A stretch of 64,000 bases of DNA from Hymenobacter sp. 15J16-1T3B (GCF_020711235.1 NZ_JAJFAV010000001.1:558001-622000), one strand, 5' to 3'; positions 1-8,030 are shown, counted from the stretch's first letter. Program-made: numbers and translations. The notes: generated from the letters alone by a model not told the origin.

Positions 1-369
1 GCCGCGGCGCAGCCCTTCGGTGCGGATGCTGGCCAGGTGGCGGGTGGCCGTGCCGTGAAACAGCTGCTCGGGCGGCGTCTCTGGAGTATAGCCCAACTCT
101 ACCTGCACCGAGTGGCCCTGGTTGGCGCGGATGCGCCGGCCGTCGGGGCTGAGGGCGAAGCGCTGTTTGTCGCTGTCGGCCACGAGCTTGTCGAGCAGGG
201 CGCGGTCGACGGCGTGGCCGTGCTGGTTGAGGCGGTGGAGCAGGTCGTCTACGTCGGCCCAGCCGGCCGCGTCGAGGGCGAGGCCAATGGACTGGGGCTC
301 GTGGCGCAAGACCAGGGAGAGGAACTTGCTGAGGCGGCGCAGCGGGTCGGGGGCGGCGGAAGTAGCCAT
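1..369 (-). CDS. kptA: RNA 2'-phosphotransferase KptA/Tpt1 family, C-terminus cut by window start
   Basis: Reading the minus strand from the ATG at 369 gives 123 residues open to the window edge, so the C-terminal part is missing. The N-terminal winged-helix part contains SKFLSLVLRHEP and a GWADVDDLL stretch, followed by DKQRFALSPDGRRIRANQGH and, near the edge, LFHGTA, which is the start of the NAD-binding catalytic domain. These are the hallmark blocks of Tpt1/KptA, which moves a 2'-phosphate from spliced RNA to NAD, giving ADP-ribose 1'',2''-cyclic phosphate. The yeast enzyme finishes tRNA splicing; the bacterial role is not settled. It is divergent from the lipoprotein gene at 474, with about 100 bp between. 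The family assignment is firm; intactness cannot be judged. Confidence 0.9.
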   Translation of the reverse strand, partial: MATSAAPDPLRRLSKFLSLVLRHEPQSIGLALDAAGWADVDDLLHRLNQHGHAVDRALLDKLVADSDKQRFALSPDGRRIRANQGHSVQVELGYTPETPPEQLFHGTATRHLASIRTEGLRRG

Positions 370-441
370 AACGGGAGCGGATTACGTAGGCGAAAATACC
401 GTAAGGTAAGCTTGCGCCGGCCGCATTCTGGCCCGCGCTTG

Positions 442-449
442 TACATTTG
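442..449 (+). promoter_or_regulatory. Bacteroidota -7 element TAnnTTTG
   Basis: The sequence TACATTTG matches the Bacteroidota sigma-70 -7 consensus TAnnTTTG and ends 24 bp before the ATG at 474. I do not see a well-spaced -33 TTG, so this is a candidate only. Confidence 0.5.
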
Positions 450-473
450 CCGCCCTTTCCTAGCGAGAAGCCT

Positions 474-944
474 ATGCGCTCAGTTGCCGCTCTTACCTGT
501 GTTGCGCTCTTGTTGGCCGGGGCCTGCGCCCGCCGCGTCGACCTGACCACCCCCACCGATACCTCGGAGCCCCGGGCTACGGCCAATCCCTCGACGCCCG
601 CCCCCACGACCACGCCCACCACCATTCCGGTGCCCGAAACCAGCATCAAGGACCTGCCCTTCGACCAGCGCAATCGGCCTAAGTGGCTGGACGACAAGAT
701 TCAGGCGCACCTGAACGCCAAGGCCGAAAACCCGCGCATCCGCATCCTGAGCTACCAGTACCGCGGCCAGACGGTGTACTACGAAACGTCGCCCTGCTGC
801 GACCAGTACACCACGCTCTACGACGCCAAAGGCAACGTGCTCTGCGCCCCCGACGGCGGCATCACCGGCCGCGGCGACGGCAAATGCCCCGATTTCGAGA
901 AAAACCGAACCGCCGAACAATTGGTTTGGCAAGACCCGCGCTGA
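474..944 (+). CDS. Hypothetical secreted lipoprotein
   Basis: The protein is 156 residues from the ATG at 474, which lies just after a TAnnTTTG element; an in-frame upstream start at 447 would overlap that element and is less likely. It has a short hydrophobic signal ending in LLLAGAC, a good lipobox, so it is probably a lipidated outer-membrane or periplasmic protein. A Thr/Pro-rich linker (about residues 25-55) follows, then a compact domain with RILSYQYRGQTVYY, a CC pair and two further cysteines (LCAPDGG, GKCPDF). The family looks like small Bacteroidota lipoproteins with a conserved C-terminal Cys-containing domain. I do not recognise a function. Confidence 0.75.
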   Translation: MRSVAALTCVALLLAGACARRVDLTTPTDTSEPRATANPSTPAPTTTPTTIPVPETSIKDLPFDQRNRPKWLDDKIQAHLNAKAENPRIRILSYQYRGQTVYYETSPCCDQYTTLYDAKGNVLCAPDGGITGRGDGKCPDFEKNRTAEQLVWQDPR

Positions 945-1033
945 CGGGGAGTTGGTGGGTTAAGGCAGTGGTGGGTGTCGTTCAATTCACCAACACCTCA
1001 AACTCACTAGTTCCCTATTTCACTATTTCACCT

Positions 1034-1513
1034 ATGATCAACACCATCGAAAAGCTCGGTGCCTACAACGTGTGGGCCAACGCCAAGCTCCTCGCTCACC
1101 TCGACGGCATCGTGGCCTCGGGCGCCGAACTGCCGGCCAAAGCTTTGCGTCTGTTTTCTCACGTACTCAATGCCCAGGCCATTTGGCTGGCCCGCCTCAC
1201 CGGCACCCAGAGCCCGGTGAAAGTGTGGCAGGAACACGACCTGGCCGGCCTGCACAAGCTGCACCAGCAAACCTCGCCCTCCCTGCACCAGTACATCCGC
1301 GACGCCGACGACGCGGAGATGACTCGCATGATCAGCTACGCCAACTCCCAGGGCAACAGCTACGACAGCCAGGTGTCGGACATCCTGACCCACGCCTGCG
1401 TGCACGCCAACTACCACCGCGCCCAGGTGGCCACCAGCCTGCGCGAAAGCGGCCTGGAGCCCATCAACACCGACTTCATCACCTACTGCCGCGAGCTGGC
1501 CGGGCAGGCCTAA
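1034..1513 (+). CDS. DinB family protein (metal-dependent four-helix bundle)
   Basis: The product is 159 residues from the ATG at 1034; longer in-frame starts run back into the preceding gene and are rejected. The sequence MINTIEKLGAYNVWAN, a histidine near residue 43 (LFSHVLNA) and the pattern THACVHANYHRAQ (His 120, 124, 128) fit the DinB/YfiT-like fold, in which three histidines bind a divalent metal. Family members include thiol transferases and damage-inducible proteins of unknown activity, so no substrate can be assigned. It is a single gene closed by a good terminator at 1548-1576. Confidence 0.85.
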   Translation: MINTIEKLGAYNVWANAKLLAHLDGIVASGAELPAKALRLFSHVLNAQAIWLARLTGTQSPVKVWQEHDLAGLHKLHQQTSPSLHQYIRDADDAEMTRMISYANSQGNSYDSQVSDILTHACVHANYHRAQVATSLRESGLEPINTDFITYCRELAGQA

Positions 1514-1547
1514 GCGCTGCGCTTACCTGCAGCTCACCGCCCCCACG

Positions 1548-1576
1548 AAACCCTTCCGCCCCCGGAAGGGTTTTTT
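1548..1576 (+). terminator. Rho-independent terminator after the DinB gene
   Basis: The arms CCCTTCCG (1551-1558) and CGGAAGGG (1563-1570) are joined by four bases and followed by six T (1571-1576). The flanking AAA and TTT extend the stem. Confidence 0.85.
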
Positions 1577-1610
1577 GCTGACTTTTACCGGCCTACCAGC
1601 CGTTCTGCTT

Positions 1611-2249
1611 ATGACTTCGTCTGCTGCTTCCGCCGCCACTGCCGCGCCCGTGCTCACGCCGGAGCGCCTGGCCTCGGCCTACACCTACCTCACTTACCGC
1701 CAGCTCATCGACGAGCTGCTGGCCCAGGGCCGCACCACCGGCCCGAACCAGTCGGAGGCCCTCACGGCCTACGCCAAGCTCAACGAGCAGCGCATGTCGC
1801 GGCTTGACAAGACCGTGCAGCTGCTGCCGGAGCTGACCGACGAGCTGGCGCGCCTGCAGGGCCAGTACGTGTGGCTGGTGCTCACCGAAGGCTGGTGCGG
1901 CGACGCGGCCCAGATCGTGCCGGTGCTCGACACCATTGCCCGGGCCAGCGGCGGCCACCTGAGCACCCGCTACCTGCTGCGCGACGAAAACCTGGACCTG
2001 ATGGACCGCTACCTCACCGGCGGCACCAGCCGCTCCATTCCGAAGCTGGTGGTGCTGCGCGCCGATACGCTGACGGAAGTGGCCCAGTGGGGCCCGCGGC
2101 CGGCCGAAGCCCAGGCCCTGCTGCTGGCACTCAAGGCCCAGGGCGCCACCCACGAAGAGTACGCCGAGCGCATTCACGCCTGGTACGCCAAGGACAAAAC
2201 CCGCAGCACCCAGCAGGAGCTGGTGGCCTTGCTGCGGCAGCTGGCGTAA
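1611..2249 (+). CDS. Thioredoxin-fold protein with a WCGDA active-site variant
   Basis: The product is 212 residues from the ATG at 1611. An alternative start at 1575 would sit in the preceding terminator, so I reject it. The centre reads YVWLVLTEGWCGDAAQIVP, the position of the thioredoxin CxxC, but only the first cysteine is kept (Cys 96). The later SIPKLVVL contains the cis-proline typical of the fold. Such WCGDA proteins are a recognised Bacteroidota group annotated as thioredoxin family; loss of the resolving cysteine implies something other than classical dithiol-disulfide exchange. There is no signal peptide, so it is likely cytoplasmic. It sits just upstream of a nitroreductase (61 bp gap) in the same orientation. 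Confidence 0.85.
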   Translation: MTSSAASAATAAPVLTPERLASAYTYLTYRQLIDELLAQGRTTGPNQSEALTAYAKLNEQRMSRLDKTVQLLPELTDELARLQGQYVWLVLTEGWCGDAAQIVPVLDTIARASGGHLSTRYLLRDENLDLMDRYLTGGTSRSIPKLVVLRADTLTEVAQWGPRPAEAQALLLALKAQGATHEEYAERIHAWYAKDKTRSTQQELVALLRQLA

Positions 2250-2310
2250 GCCCTTCTTTTTTGCTGTTTTCTCGGCGGGCCGGTACCGGCTCCCGCCTTT
2301 TCTTTTTCGC

Positions 2311-2901
2311 ATGTCTGCTCACAAGCACGCCCAAACCCACTACCCCGTCGTCGACGTCATCAAGCACCGCTGGAGCCCGCGGGCCTTCACCCCGCAGCCC
2401 CTCAGCGACGACGACCTGCGCACCCTCTTTGAAGCCGCGGCCTGGGCCCCCAGCGCCATGAACGAGCAGCCCTGGCGCTTCATCTACGCCCACCGCGAGC
2501 AGACCGAGGCGTTTCAGCGCATCTGGAACTGCCTGCTACCCGGCAACCAGCCCTGGGCCAAGCACGCCGCCGTGCTGGTGGTGGTGCTGGCCCGCAAGAC
2601 CATGGGCGCCAACGACGCGCCTAACCGCCACTACCTGCACGACACCGGCATGGCTACCGCCAACCTGCTGCTGCAAGCCGCCAGCATGGGCATTCACGGC
2701 CACGTGATGGGCGGCTTCGACATGGCCAAAACCCAGGAGGCCCTGCACCTGCCCGCCGACCTGGAGCCGGCCACCTTCCTGGCCTTGGGCTACGTGGGCG
2801 AAGCCGAGCAGCTCGAAGAGCCGTTCCGCTCGCGCGAGCTGGCGCCCCGCTCGCGCAAGCCGCTAAGCGAGTTTGTGTTCGAGAACGAATTACCGGCATA
2901 A
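2311..2901 (+). CDS. Nitroreductase family FMN-dependent oxidoreductase
   Basis: The protein is 196 residues, the usual length for this family. The N-terminal block HRWSPRAFTPQPLSDDDL supplies the Arg/Ser residues that contact FMN phosphate. It is followed by AAAWAPSAMNEQPWRFIY and by the late glycine-rich GIHGHVMGGFD region that completes the flavin site. Members are homodimers that reduce nitro, quinone or enone compounds with NAD(P)H; the physiological substrate cannot be read from the sequence. It follows the thioredoxin-like gene in the same direction, and a long palindromic repeat begins 15 bp after its stop. Confidence 0.9.
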   Translation: MSAHKHAQTHYPVVDVIKHRWSPRAFTPQPLSDDDLRTLFEAAAWAPSAMNEQPWRFIYAHREQTEAFQRIWNCLLPGNQPWAKHAAVLVVVLARKTMGANDAPNRHYLHDTGMATANLLLQAASMGIHGHVMGGFDMAKTQEALHLPADLEPATFLALGYVGEAEQLEEPFRSRELAPRSRKPLSEFVFENELPA

Positions 2902-2916
2902 CACCGGGGTTTAGAA

Positions 2917-3021
2917 CGTCATGTCGAGCTTGTCGAGACATCTCGCGTGCTGACTCCTGATAGTGACCCTCAAGGTGGGAATTACTATCCGGCGAGATGT
3001 CTCGACAAGCTCGACATGACG
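2917..3021. repeat. Intergenic palindromic repeat 1 (perfect 30-bp arms)
   Basis: The arms at 2917-2946 and 2992-3021 are exact reverse complements over 30 bases, separated by a 45-bp loop. Each arm begins CGTCATGTCGAGC and ends CATCTCGC. The loop contains ATAGT and ACTAT, a smaller nested inverted pair. It sits between the nitroreductase and pirin genes. Related elements are at 3794, 11851, 13022, 58404 and 59398. Confidence 0.9.
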
Positions 3022-3062
3022 GCCCGAGTTTACTTTATCGTCTTCCCACACCTCCTTCTTCC

Positions 3063-3773
3063 ATGCACACCCAACGTTTCCCCGCGGCTGAGCGCGGCCT
3101 GAAAGACATCGGCTGGCTGCAAAGCAACTTCACGTTCAGCTTCAGCTCCTACCCCAACCCGGTGCGTGCCGGCTTCGGGCTGCTGCGCGTGTTCAACGAC
3201 GACTACGTGCAGCCCGGCAACGGCTTCGGCATCCACCCGCACCAGAACATGGAAATCATTTCGGTGATGCTGGCCGGCAAGATGAACCACCTCGACTCGC
3301 TGGGCTACAAGGAAGTGGTGGAGGCGGACTGGGTGCAGATCATGAGCGCCGGCGCGGGCCTGCGCCACGAGGAGCACAACGTGGGCGACGACGAGGTGAA
3401 CTTCCTGCAGATCTGGATTGAGCCCAAGCTGCAAAACATCAACCCGCGCTACCAGCGCCGCTCCTTTCCGCGCGCCAAGCGCCGCAACCAGCTCACCACC
3501 ATCGTCTCGAACGAGGAGGGCCAGGGCCACTGCTGGATCAACCAGAACGCCCGGCTCAGCCTGGGCTACTTCGAGGCCGGCAGCACGGTGACGTACGCGC
3601 TGAACCCCACCAACAAATGCGTGTTCGTCTTTGTCATCGAGGGCGAGGTGCGCATCGGCGGCGAAACCGTGCCCCGGCGCGACGCGCTGGGCCTCTGGGG
3701 CACGGCCGAGTTTACCGTCGAATGCGCGCAGGAAAGCCAGTTCTTGCTCATCGAGGTGCCAATCAACCACTGA
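3063..3773 (+). CDS. Pirin family protein (bicupin, YhhW-like)
   Basis: The product is 236 residues, the usual pirin length. The first cupin carries GFGIHPHQNMEI and later GAGLRHEEHN, giving the conserved metal ligands His 58, His 60, His 102 and Glu 104. The second cupin lacks an obvious metal set, as is usual. Bacterial pirins bind iron or another metal and some show quercetin 2,3-dioxygenase activity; the physiological role is generally redox sensing or unknown. The ATG at 3063 is preferred because an earlier in-frame start at 2997 lies inside repeat 1. It is flanked on both sides by palindromic repeats. Confidence 0.9.
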   Translation: MHTQRFPAAERGLKDIGWLQSNFTFSFSSYPNPVRAGFGLLRVFNDDYVQPGNGFGIHPHQNMEIISVMLAGKMNHLDSLGYKEVVEADWVQIMSAGAGLRHEEHNVGDDEVNFLQIWIEPKLQNINPRYQRRSFPRAKRRNQLTTIVSNEEGQGHCWINQNARLSLGYFEAGSTVTYALNPTNKCVFVFVIEGEVRIGGETVPRRDALGLWGTAEFTVECAQESQFLLIEVPINH

Positions 3774-3793
3774 GGCTGCTTGTACCGAAGAAG

Positions 3794-3910
3794 AACGTCA
3801 GGTCGAGCGAAGCCGAGACATCTCCCGTACTGACGCCTGAGGGTAACCGGTTCGTTCAACGAAAAGGTTAGTACCCACGCGAAATGCCTCGACAAGCTCG
3901 ACCTGACGTT
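3794..3910. repeat. Intergenic palindromic repeat 2
   Basis: This is an imperfect inverted repeat. The left arm starts AACGTCAGGTCGAGC (3794) and the right arm ends with GCTCGACCTGACGTT (3910). The outer 15 bases match exactly. Inside, the left arm reads GAAGCCGAG where the complement of the right arm reads TTGTCGAG, so the element combines two arm variants. It lies between the pirin gene and a small membrane protein gene. Confidence 0.85.
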
Positions 3911-3971
3911 CGGGCAAGGCGGCTGATTGGCCCTGAACCGCCGCGGTTTAGCAACTTTTCCGGCCACTGGC

Positions 3972-3979
3972 TAGTTTTG
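3972..3979 (+). promoter_or_regulatory. Bacteroidota -7 element TAnnTTTG
   Basis: TAGTTTTG ends 8 bp before the ATG at 3988. If used, the leader would be very short or nearly absent. A GTG start at 3979 would overlap it, which favours the ATG. Confidence 0.4.
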
Positions 3980-3987
3980 TGCTCGTT

Positions 3988-4185
3988 ATGCTCGTCCAAC
4001 AGCTCATTATCCTCGCGCTTTTCCTCGGCGCGGCCTTCTACATCGGCCGGCGCCTGTGGCAGAGCTTCTTTGCCAAATCCGACGGCGGCTGCCCCAAGGG
4101 CTGCGGCGCCTGCAGCGCCATCGACGTGGACGCTATGCAGCGCACCATCGAAAAGGCTCAGCGCCAAGCTCAACACGCCGGCTAG
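3988..4185 (+). CDS. Small Cys-rich membrane protein (FeoB-associated type)
   Basis: The protein is 65 residues with one N-terminal transmembrane helix (about residues 4-20, MLVQQLIILALFLGAAF) and a short cytoplasmic tail containing GCPKGCGACSA. The layout of one helix followed by a Gly/Cys cluster matches the FeoB-associated Cys-rich membrane proteins, which accompany ferrous iron transport in many Bacteroidota. No feoA or feoB is visible in this window, so an iron role is an inference from the motif only. A strong hairpin follows at 4214-4250. Confidence 0.7.
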   Translation: MLVQQLIILALFLGAAFYIGRRLWQSFFAKSDGGCPKGCGACSAIDVDAMQRTIEKAQRQAQHAG

Positions 4186-4213
4186 CTGAACATTTTGGTT
4201 CGGCCATATAACC

Positions 4214-4258
4214 CGCCCCGCCCGTGGCTGCGTATAGCCCGGGCGGGGCGGCGCATTT
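4214..4258 (+). terminator. GC-rich hairpin, probable terminator
   Basis: CGCCCCGCCCG (4214-4224) and CGGGCGGGGCG (4240-4250) form an 11-bp stem. The following bases GCGCATTTTA hold only a weak T run. Confidence 0.5.
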
Positions 4259-4313
4259 TACGCCCGTTCCGGATTCCTTCTCTCAATCCCTCTACTCCAA
4301 AGCACCCGACGTC

Positions 4314-4655
4314 ATGCAAGACAAAGAAGAAGAACGCGCCCTGGTCAACGTGGAAAAAAAGCTGACGGCTGACGGCTTCACCGCCGACTTTGCCGTGCAA
4401 GACGGCCGCCTCTGCGTGATGGGCTCCGACAAAAATGTGAGCTATGCCCCCGAGGAAGTAACCATCGTCGATTTCTACCGCTTCGAGGGCGAATCCAACC
4501 CCGACGATATGTCCATCCTCTACGCCATCGAGGCGCACGACGGCACCCGCGGGACCATTTCCAACGCCTTCGGTACCTACGGCGACGACCAAATCGACAC
4601 CTTCCTGCGCAAGGTCGAAGACCTGGGTAAGAACCTCGACAAAGCCCACAAATAG
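4314..4655 (+). CDS. Conserved hypothetical protein, about 113 aa
   Basis: The ATG at 4314 is chosen over a non-ATG start at 4224, which would overlap the upstream hairpin. The product is acidic and soluble, with the blocks DGFTADFAVQ, IVDFYRFEGESNPDD and SILYAIEAHDGTRGTI. These match a small Bacteroidota family that is often labelled phosphoribosylpyrophosphate synthetase in databases, although it is far too short to be that enzyme and lacks its PRPP loop. No function can be stated. It stands alone between two hairpins. Confidence 0.7.
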   Translation: MQDKEEERALVNVEKKLTADGFTADFAVQDGRLCVMGSDKNVSYAPEEVTIVDFYRFEGESNPDDMSILYAIEAHDGTRGTISNAFGTYGDDQIDTFLRKVEDLGKNLDKAHK

Positions 4656-4730
4656 CCCGCCGCCCCGCCTACCCGCTCTTCCTTACCTAGCCGCGCCGCC
4701 ATCGGATGTGTTTTCCCACTCGGGAAAGTC

Positions 4731-4756
4731 GCCGCGGGTGACGCGGCTTGTTTTTT
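4731..4756 (+). terminator. Short hairpin with T run
   Basis: GCCGC (4731-4735) and GCGGC (4743-4747) form a short stem followed by TTG and six T. It is a plausible weak terminator for the 4314 gene. Confidence 0.4.
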
Positions 4757-4780
4757 CACCACACCTATTCACGCCGTGTT

Positions 4781-6067
4781 ATGCCCGCCCAACTACCTCA
4801 TCATCCCCTGCAGTCGGCAGCGGACCTCGACCCCTTACTGGCCCAAATCGGCGACGCCCGCGTGGTGCTGCTGGGCGAAGCTTCCCACGGCACTCACGAG
4901 TACTACACCTGGCGCGCGGCCATTACCAAGCGCCTGATCGAGGAGAAAGGCTTTCACTTCGTGGCCGTGGAGGGCGACTGGCCCGACTGCTTCGAGGTGA
5001 ACGTGGCCATCAAGCAGCCCCACGACGGCAAGCCGGCCGCCCAGCTGCTGCAAACCTTTAACCGCTGGCCCACCTGGATGTGGGGCAACTGGGAAATAGC
5101 GGCGCTCATCGATTGGCTGCGGCGGCACAACGCCGCCCTGCCCTCGGGCCACAAAACCGGTTTTTACGGGCTCGACGTCTACTCGCTCTGGGAGTCGTTG
5201 GAGCAAATCATGCAGTACGCCGGGCGCAAGGGCGAGGCGGCTGCCCTGGCCGCCCAACGGGCCTACAAGTGCTTCGAGCCCTACAGCGCCGACCCGCAGG
5301 AGTATGCCGAGGCCGTGGCCTTCGTGAGCGAGGACTGCGAAGACGAAGTGCTGACCATGCTGCGCACCCTGCAGCGCCGCACGCCCGCCACCAACCCCGA
5401 TGGGCTGGCCGTGGAAATCGAGTTTGCGGCCGAGCAAAACGCGCTGGTGGCCGTGAATGCCGAGCGGTACTACAAGGCCATGCTGCGCGGCGGGGGCTCG
5501 TCGTGGAACGTGCGCGACCATCACATGATGGAAACCCTCACCCGCCTGCTGGAGCTGCACGGCCCCGAGAGCAAGGCCATCGTGTGGGAGCACAACACCC
5601 ACGTGGGCGACGCCCGCTACACCGACATGGTGGCCGACGGCATGGTGAACGTGGGGCAGCTGGCCCGGCAGCAGTTCGGCCGCGACAAGGTGTACATCGT
5701 GGGCTTTGGCTCGTACCAGGGCTCGGTCGTGGCCGGCAAAAGCTGGGGCGCCCCGCTGGAAAAGATGCCCGTGCCCGAGGCCCGGCTCAACTCTTGGGAA
5801 GCCCTGCTGCACACCGACATCGGGCAAGATGCGCTGCTGCTGTCTTCGGAGCTGCGCCCGCTGCCGGCCCTGCAGGAGCACCTGAACCACCGCGCCATCG
5901 GGGTGGTGTACCGGCCCGAGCGCGAAAAGTACGGCAACTACGTGCCCACCGTGGTGCCGGAGCGCTACGACGCCTTCCTCTACCTCGACCAGACCCGGGC
6001 CCTGCACCCGCTGCCCACCCCCGCCGACGAGCACGTGCCGCCGGACCTGTACCCCTGGGGGGTGTAA
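4781..6067 (+). CDS. Erythromycin esterase-like family protein
   Basis: The product is 428 residues from the ATG at 4781; the earlier non-ATG start at 4748 lies in the T run of the preceding hairpin. The N-terminus has VVLLGEASHGTHEYY (Glu 33, His 36) and FVAVEGDWPDC (Glu 64), and the second half has AIVWEHNTHVGDAR. Together these supply the Glu/His active site of the EreA/succinoglycan-biosynthesis-like superfamily. True Ere enzymes hydrolyse the macrolide lactone, but most chromosomal homologues, especially in environmental bacteria, are not proven resistance genes. No signal peptide is present. A good terminator follows at 6092-6122. Confidence 0.9.
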   Translation: MPAQLPHHPLQSAADLDPLLAQIGDARVVLLGEASHGTHEYYTWRAAITKRLIEEKGFHFVAVEGDWPDCFEVNVAIKQPHDGKPAAQLLQTFNRWPTWMWGNWEIAALIDWLRRHNAALPSGHKTGFYGLDVYSLWESLEQIMQYAGRKGEAAALAAQRAYKCFEPYSADPQEYAEAVAFVSEDCEDEVLTMLRTLQRRTPATNPDGLAVEIEFAAEQNALVAVNAERYYKAMLRGGGSSWNVRDHHMMETLTRLLELHGPESKAIVWEHNTHVGDARYTDMVADGMVNVGQLARQQFGRDKVYIVGFGSYQGSVVAGKSWGAPLEKMPVPEARLNSWEALLHTDIGQDALLLSSELRPLPALQEHLNHRAIGVVYRPEREKYGNYVPTVVPERYDAFLYLDQTRALHPLPTPADEHVPPDLYPWGV

Positions 6068-6091
6068 GAGCCGCTCCCGGGCCACCACGCG

Positions 6092-6122
6092 AAGCCCGGT
6101 CTGATTCAGGCCGGGCTTTTTT
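6092..6122 (+). terminator. Rho-independent terminator after the esterase-like gene
   Basis: AAGCCCGG and CCGGGCTT pair around an 11-base loop, followed by four further T. Confidence 0.85.
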
Positions 6123-6250
6123 GCGGGCATTCCGGCCGGTCGCTACGGTTGAGCTTGCTCCATACGCGGACTGATGCCGCGCGCAACTTTGCAGCAACCA
6201 ATTATTCATCAGCCCGTTAACTACTCCCTCACAATTCAATTGCCAGCTGC

Positions 6251-6706
6251 ATGGACAAGAAGCATTCTGCCTCCGCCCACCACGCCGAGGCCCACTCCAG
6301 TGCCCGCATCTACACCCAACCCGAGCTGCGCGAGCGACTAAAAGACGACATCATGGCGGGCGACCGGGGCGGCGCGCCCGGTCAGTGGAGCGCCCGCAAG
6401 GCCCAGTTGCTGGCGCAGGAATACCGGCAGGCCGGCGGCGGTTACACCTTCGCCAAGCGCAGCCACGAGCAGCAGCATTTGCAGGACTGGACCACGCAAG
6501 ATTGGCAAACCGCCGACGGCCACCCGGCCGCGGGGCGCGAGGGCGGCACCGCCCGCTACTTGCCCAAGCAGGCCTGGACCGACCTCACGCCCGCCCAGCG
6601 CAAGGCCACCAACGCCAAAAAACAGGCCGGTTCCCGCGCCGGCGAGCAGCACGTGCCCAACACGGCCGCGGCCCGCAACGCCCGCAAAAAAGCTACCGAC
6701 GAGTAG
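6251..6706 (+). CDS. DUF5872-like basic protein
   Basis: The protein is 151 residues, hydrophilic and Lys/Arg/Ala/Gln-rich. Its core reads GAPGQWSARKAQLLAQEY, then GGGYTF, LQDWTTQDWQT, ARYLPKQAWTDLTPAQRKAT and a tail with several ARNARKK-like stretches. This order matches the DUF5872 domain, found in bacteria, large viruses and some eukaryotes and often linked to DNA-associated proteins; its biochemical role is unknown. It converges on the flavoprotein gene with only one base between the two stops, so they may share a termination region. Confidence 0.75.
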   Translation: MDKKHSASAHHAEAHSSARIYTQPELRERLKDDIMAGDRGGAPGQWSARKAQLLAQEYRQAGGGYTFAKRSHEQQHLQDWTTQDWQTADGHPAAGREGGTARYLPKQAWTDLTPAQRKATNAKKQAGSRAGEQHVPNTAAARNARKKATDE

Positions 6707-6707
6707 G

Positions 6708-7991
6708 CTAGCTGCCCAAAATAGCGTCGGCAACCTCCCGCCCCGTGGCCATAGCCGCGTTCAGCGAGGGGTACGCGGCCCAGTCGCCGCAGCGGTACAG
6801 GCCCTCGGCCAGCCGCCGCGGCTGCTGGGCCGTTTGGCTTACTTGCCCGGCTTCGTATACCGGCAGCGCGTGCTCGATGTGGTAGGTACCCAGGCGGCGC
6901 CAGCTGTTGGCTGAGGCGCCAAACCAGCCCGCCAGCTCCTGCCGCAAGCGTTGAGCCAATGCCTCGTCGCTGAGGCCGTGCGGGCCGTGGGTGCTCACGG
7001 ATATCAGCGCCTGCCCGGCCGGGGCGTATTCCGGGGCCACGTCGCTGGGAAAGGCCACGTTATGGACCAAAGCGCCGGGAGCGGCATTTAGGCGCAGCAG
7101 CTTGTCGCCGCGGCCGGGCGAAGGGCCGTCGGCGGCGAAGTAGGTGCAGGTGGTGCGGCGCGCGGCAGTGGGCTCGGTGGCCGTCAGCGCGGGCAGCAAG
7201 TGGTGGGCGGCGGGGCCGTCGGTGGCCAGCACCACGGCGCTGCCCTGCAGGGTGCGGCCGTCGGTCAGGCGCACCGTGGTGCCCTCGATGGCGGCTACGC
7301 GGGCGTGCAGCTGCACGGCGCCGGCGGGCAGGCGGGCGGCCAGTTGCTTCGGAATTTCCTGAATGCCGCGGGCCGGCAGCGCAGCGTCGCCTTCCACGAA
7401 CTGCTTGAACACAAACTCGAAAAAGTTGCTGGCCGTGGTCAGCTCCCGGTCGAGGTAAATGCCGCCGAAGAAGGGCCGGAAAAACGTCTCAATCATCTGC
7501 TCGCTCCAGCCGTAGCGCCGCAGAAAGCTCAGCGTATCGGTGGCCGGGCGGGCCAGTAGTTCCTCGCTGCTGTGCTGTTTCACGTGCTGGGCCAGGCTCA
7601 CCAGCCGCAGCTTGTCGGCCCAGGAGCCGATAGGGGCCGTAGCCGCCGACAGGCCCCGTAGCGGCTGGCGCAGGGGGTTGCGCAGGGTTGTTTGCCGGCC
7701 GTCGGGCAGGCGGATGACGGCGCCGGAAGTAAACGGCTGCAGCTGCAGGGCGCCGTAATCGATGAGGCGCTGCACCTCGGGGTAGCGCGTGAGCAGGATC
7801 TGAAAGCCGTGGTCGAGGCGGAAGCCGTCGGGCGTGAGGTCGGTGCGCACGCGGCCGCCCACGGCATCGGCGGCTTCGAGCACCTGCACCGGGCGGCCGG
7901 CGCGGTGCAGGTAGCAGGCGCAGGTAAGCCCGGCCATGCCGGCACCGATGATGAGGACGGGGGCTTGCGGAGAGAGGTCGGCAGCGTTCAT
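6708..7991 (-). CDS. NAD(P)/FAD-dependent amine oxidase-type oxidoreductase
   Basis: The product is 427 residues from the ATG at 7991. The N-terminal dinucleotide fold is VLIIGAGMAGLTCACYL with the downstream LEAADAVGGRVRTD (GGR motif), and the C-terminal FAD block reads LYRCGDWAAYPSLNAAMATG. This is the flavin-containing amine oxidase / phytoene-desaturase-like superfamily; the single-domain layout and FYFGG-type middle resemble protoporphyrinogen oxidase- and carotenoid-desaturase-related proteins of unknown substrate. It is preceded on the same strand by an uncharacterised gene (gap 39 bp). No carotenoid genes are adjacent, so a pigment role is not claimed. Confidence 0.85.
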   Translation of the reverse strand: MNAADLSPQAPVLIIGAGMAGLTCACYLHRAGRPVQVLEAADAVGGRVRTDLTPDGFRLDHGFQILLTRYPEVQRLIDYGALQLQPFTSGAVIRLPDGRQTTLRNPLRQPLRGLSAATAPIGSWADKLRLVSLAQHVKQHSSEELLARPATDTLSFLRRYGWSEQMIETFFRPFFGGIYLDRELTTASNFFEFVFKQFVEGDAALPARGIQEIPKQLAARLPAGAVQLHARVAAIEGTTVRLTDGRTLQGSAVVLATDGPAAHHLLPALTATEPTAARRTTCTYFAADGPSPGRGDKLLRLNAAPGALVHNVAFPSDVAPEYAPAGQALISVSTHGPHGLSDEALAQRLRQELAGWFGASANSWRRLGTYHIEHALPVYEAGQVSQTAQQPRRLAEGLYRCGDWAAYPSLNAAMATGREVADAILGS

Positions 7992-8030
7992 ACCCTGCCC
8001 AAACTGCAAAACCGGGGCGAAGGTTGGGAG

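Noticed and set aside
4781-6067. Macrolide resistance gene
   Set aside because: The active-site residues fit the family, but most chromosomal homologues have no shown resistance activity and no mobile context is present.
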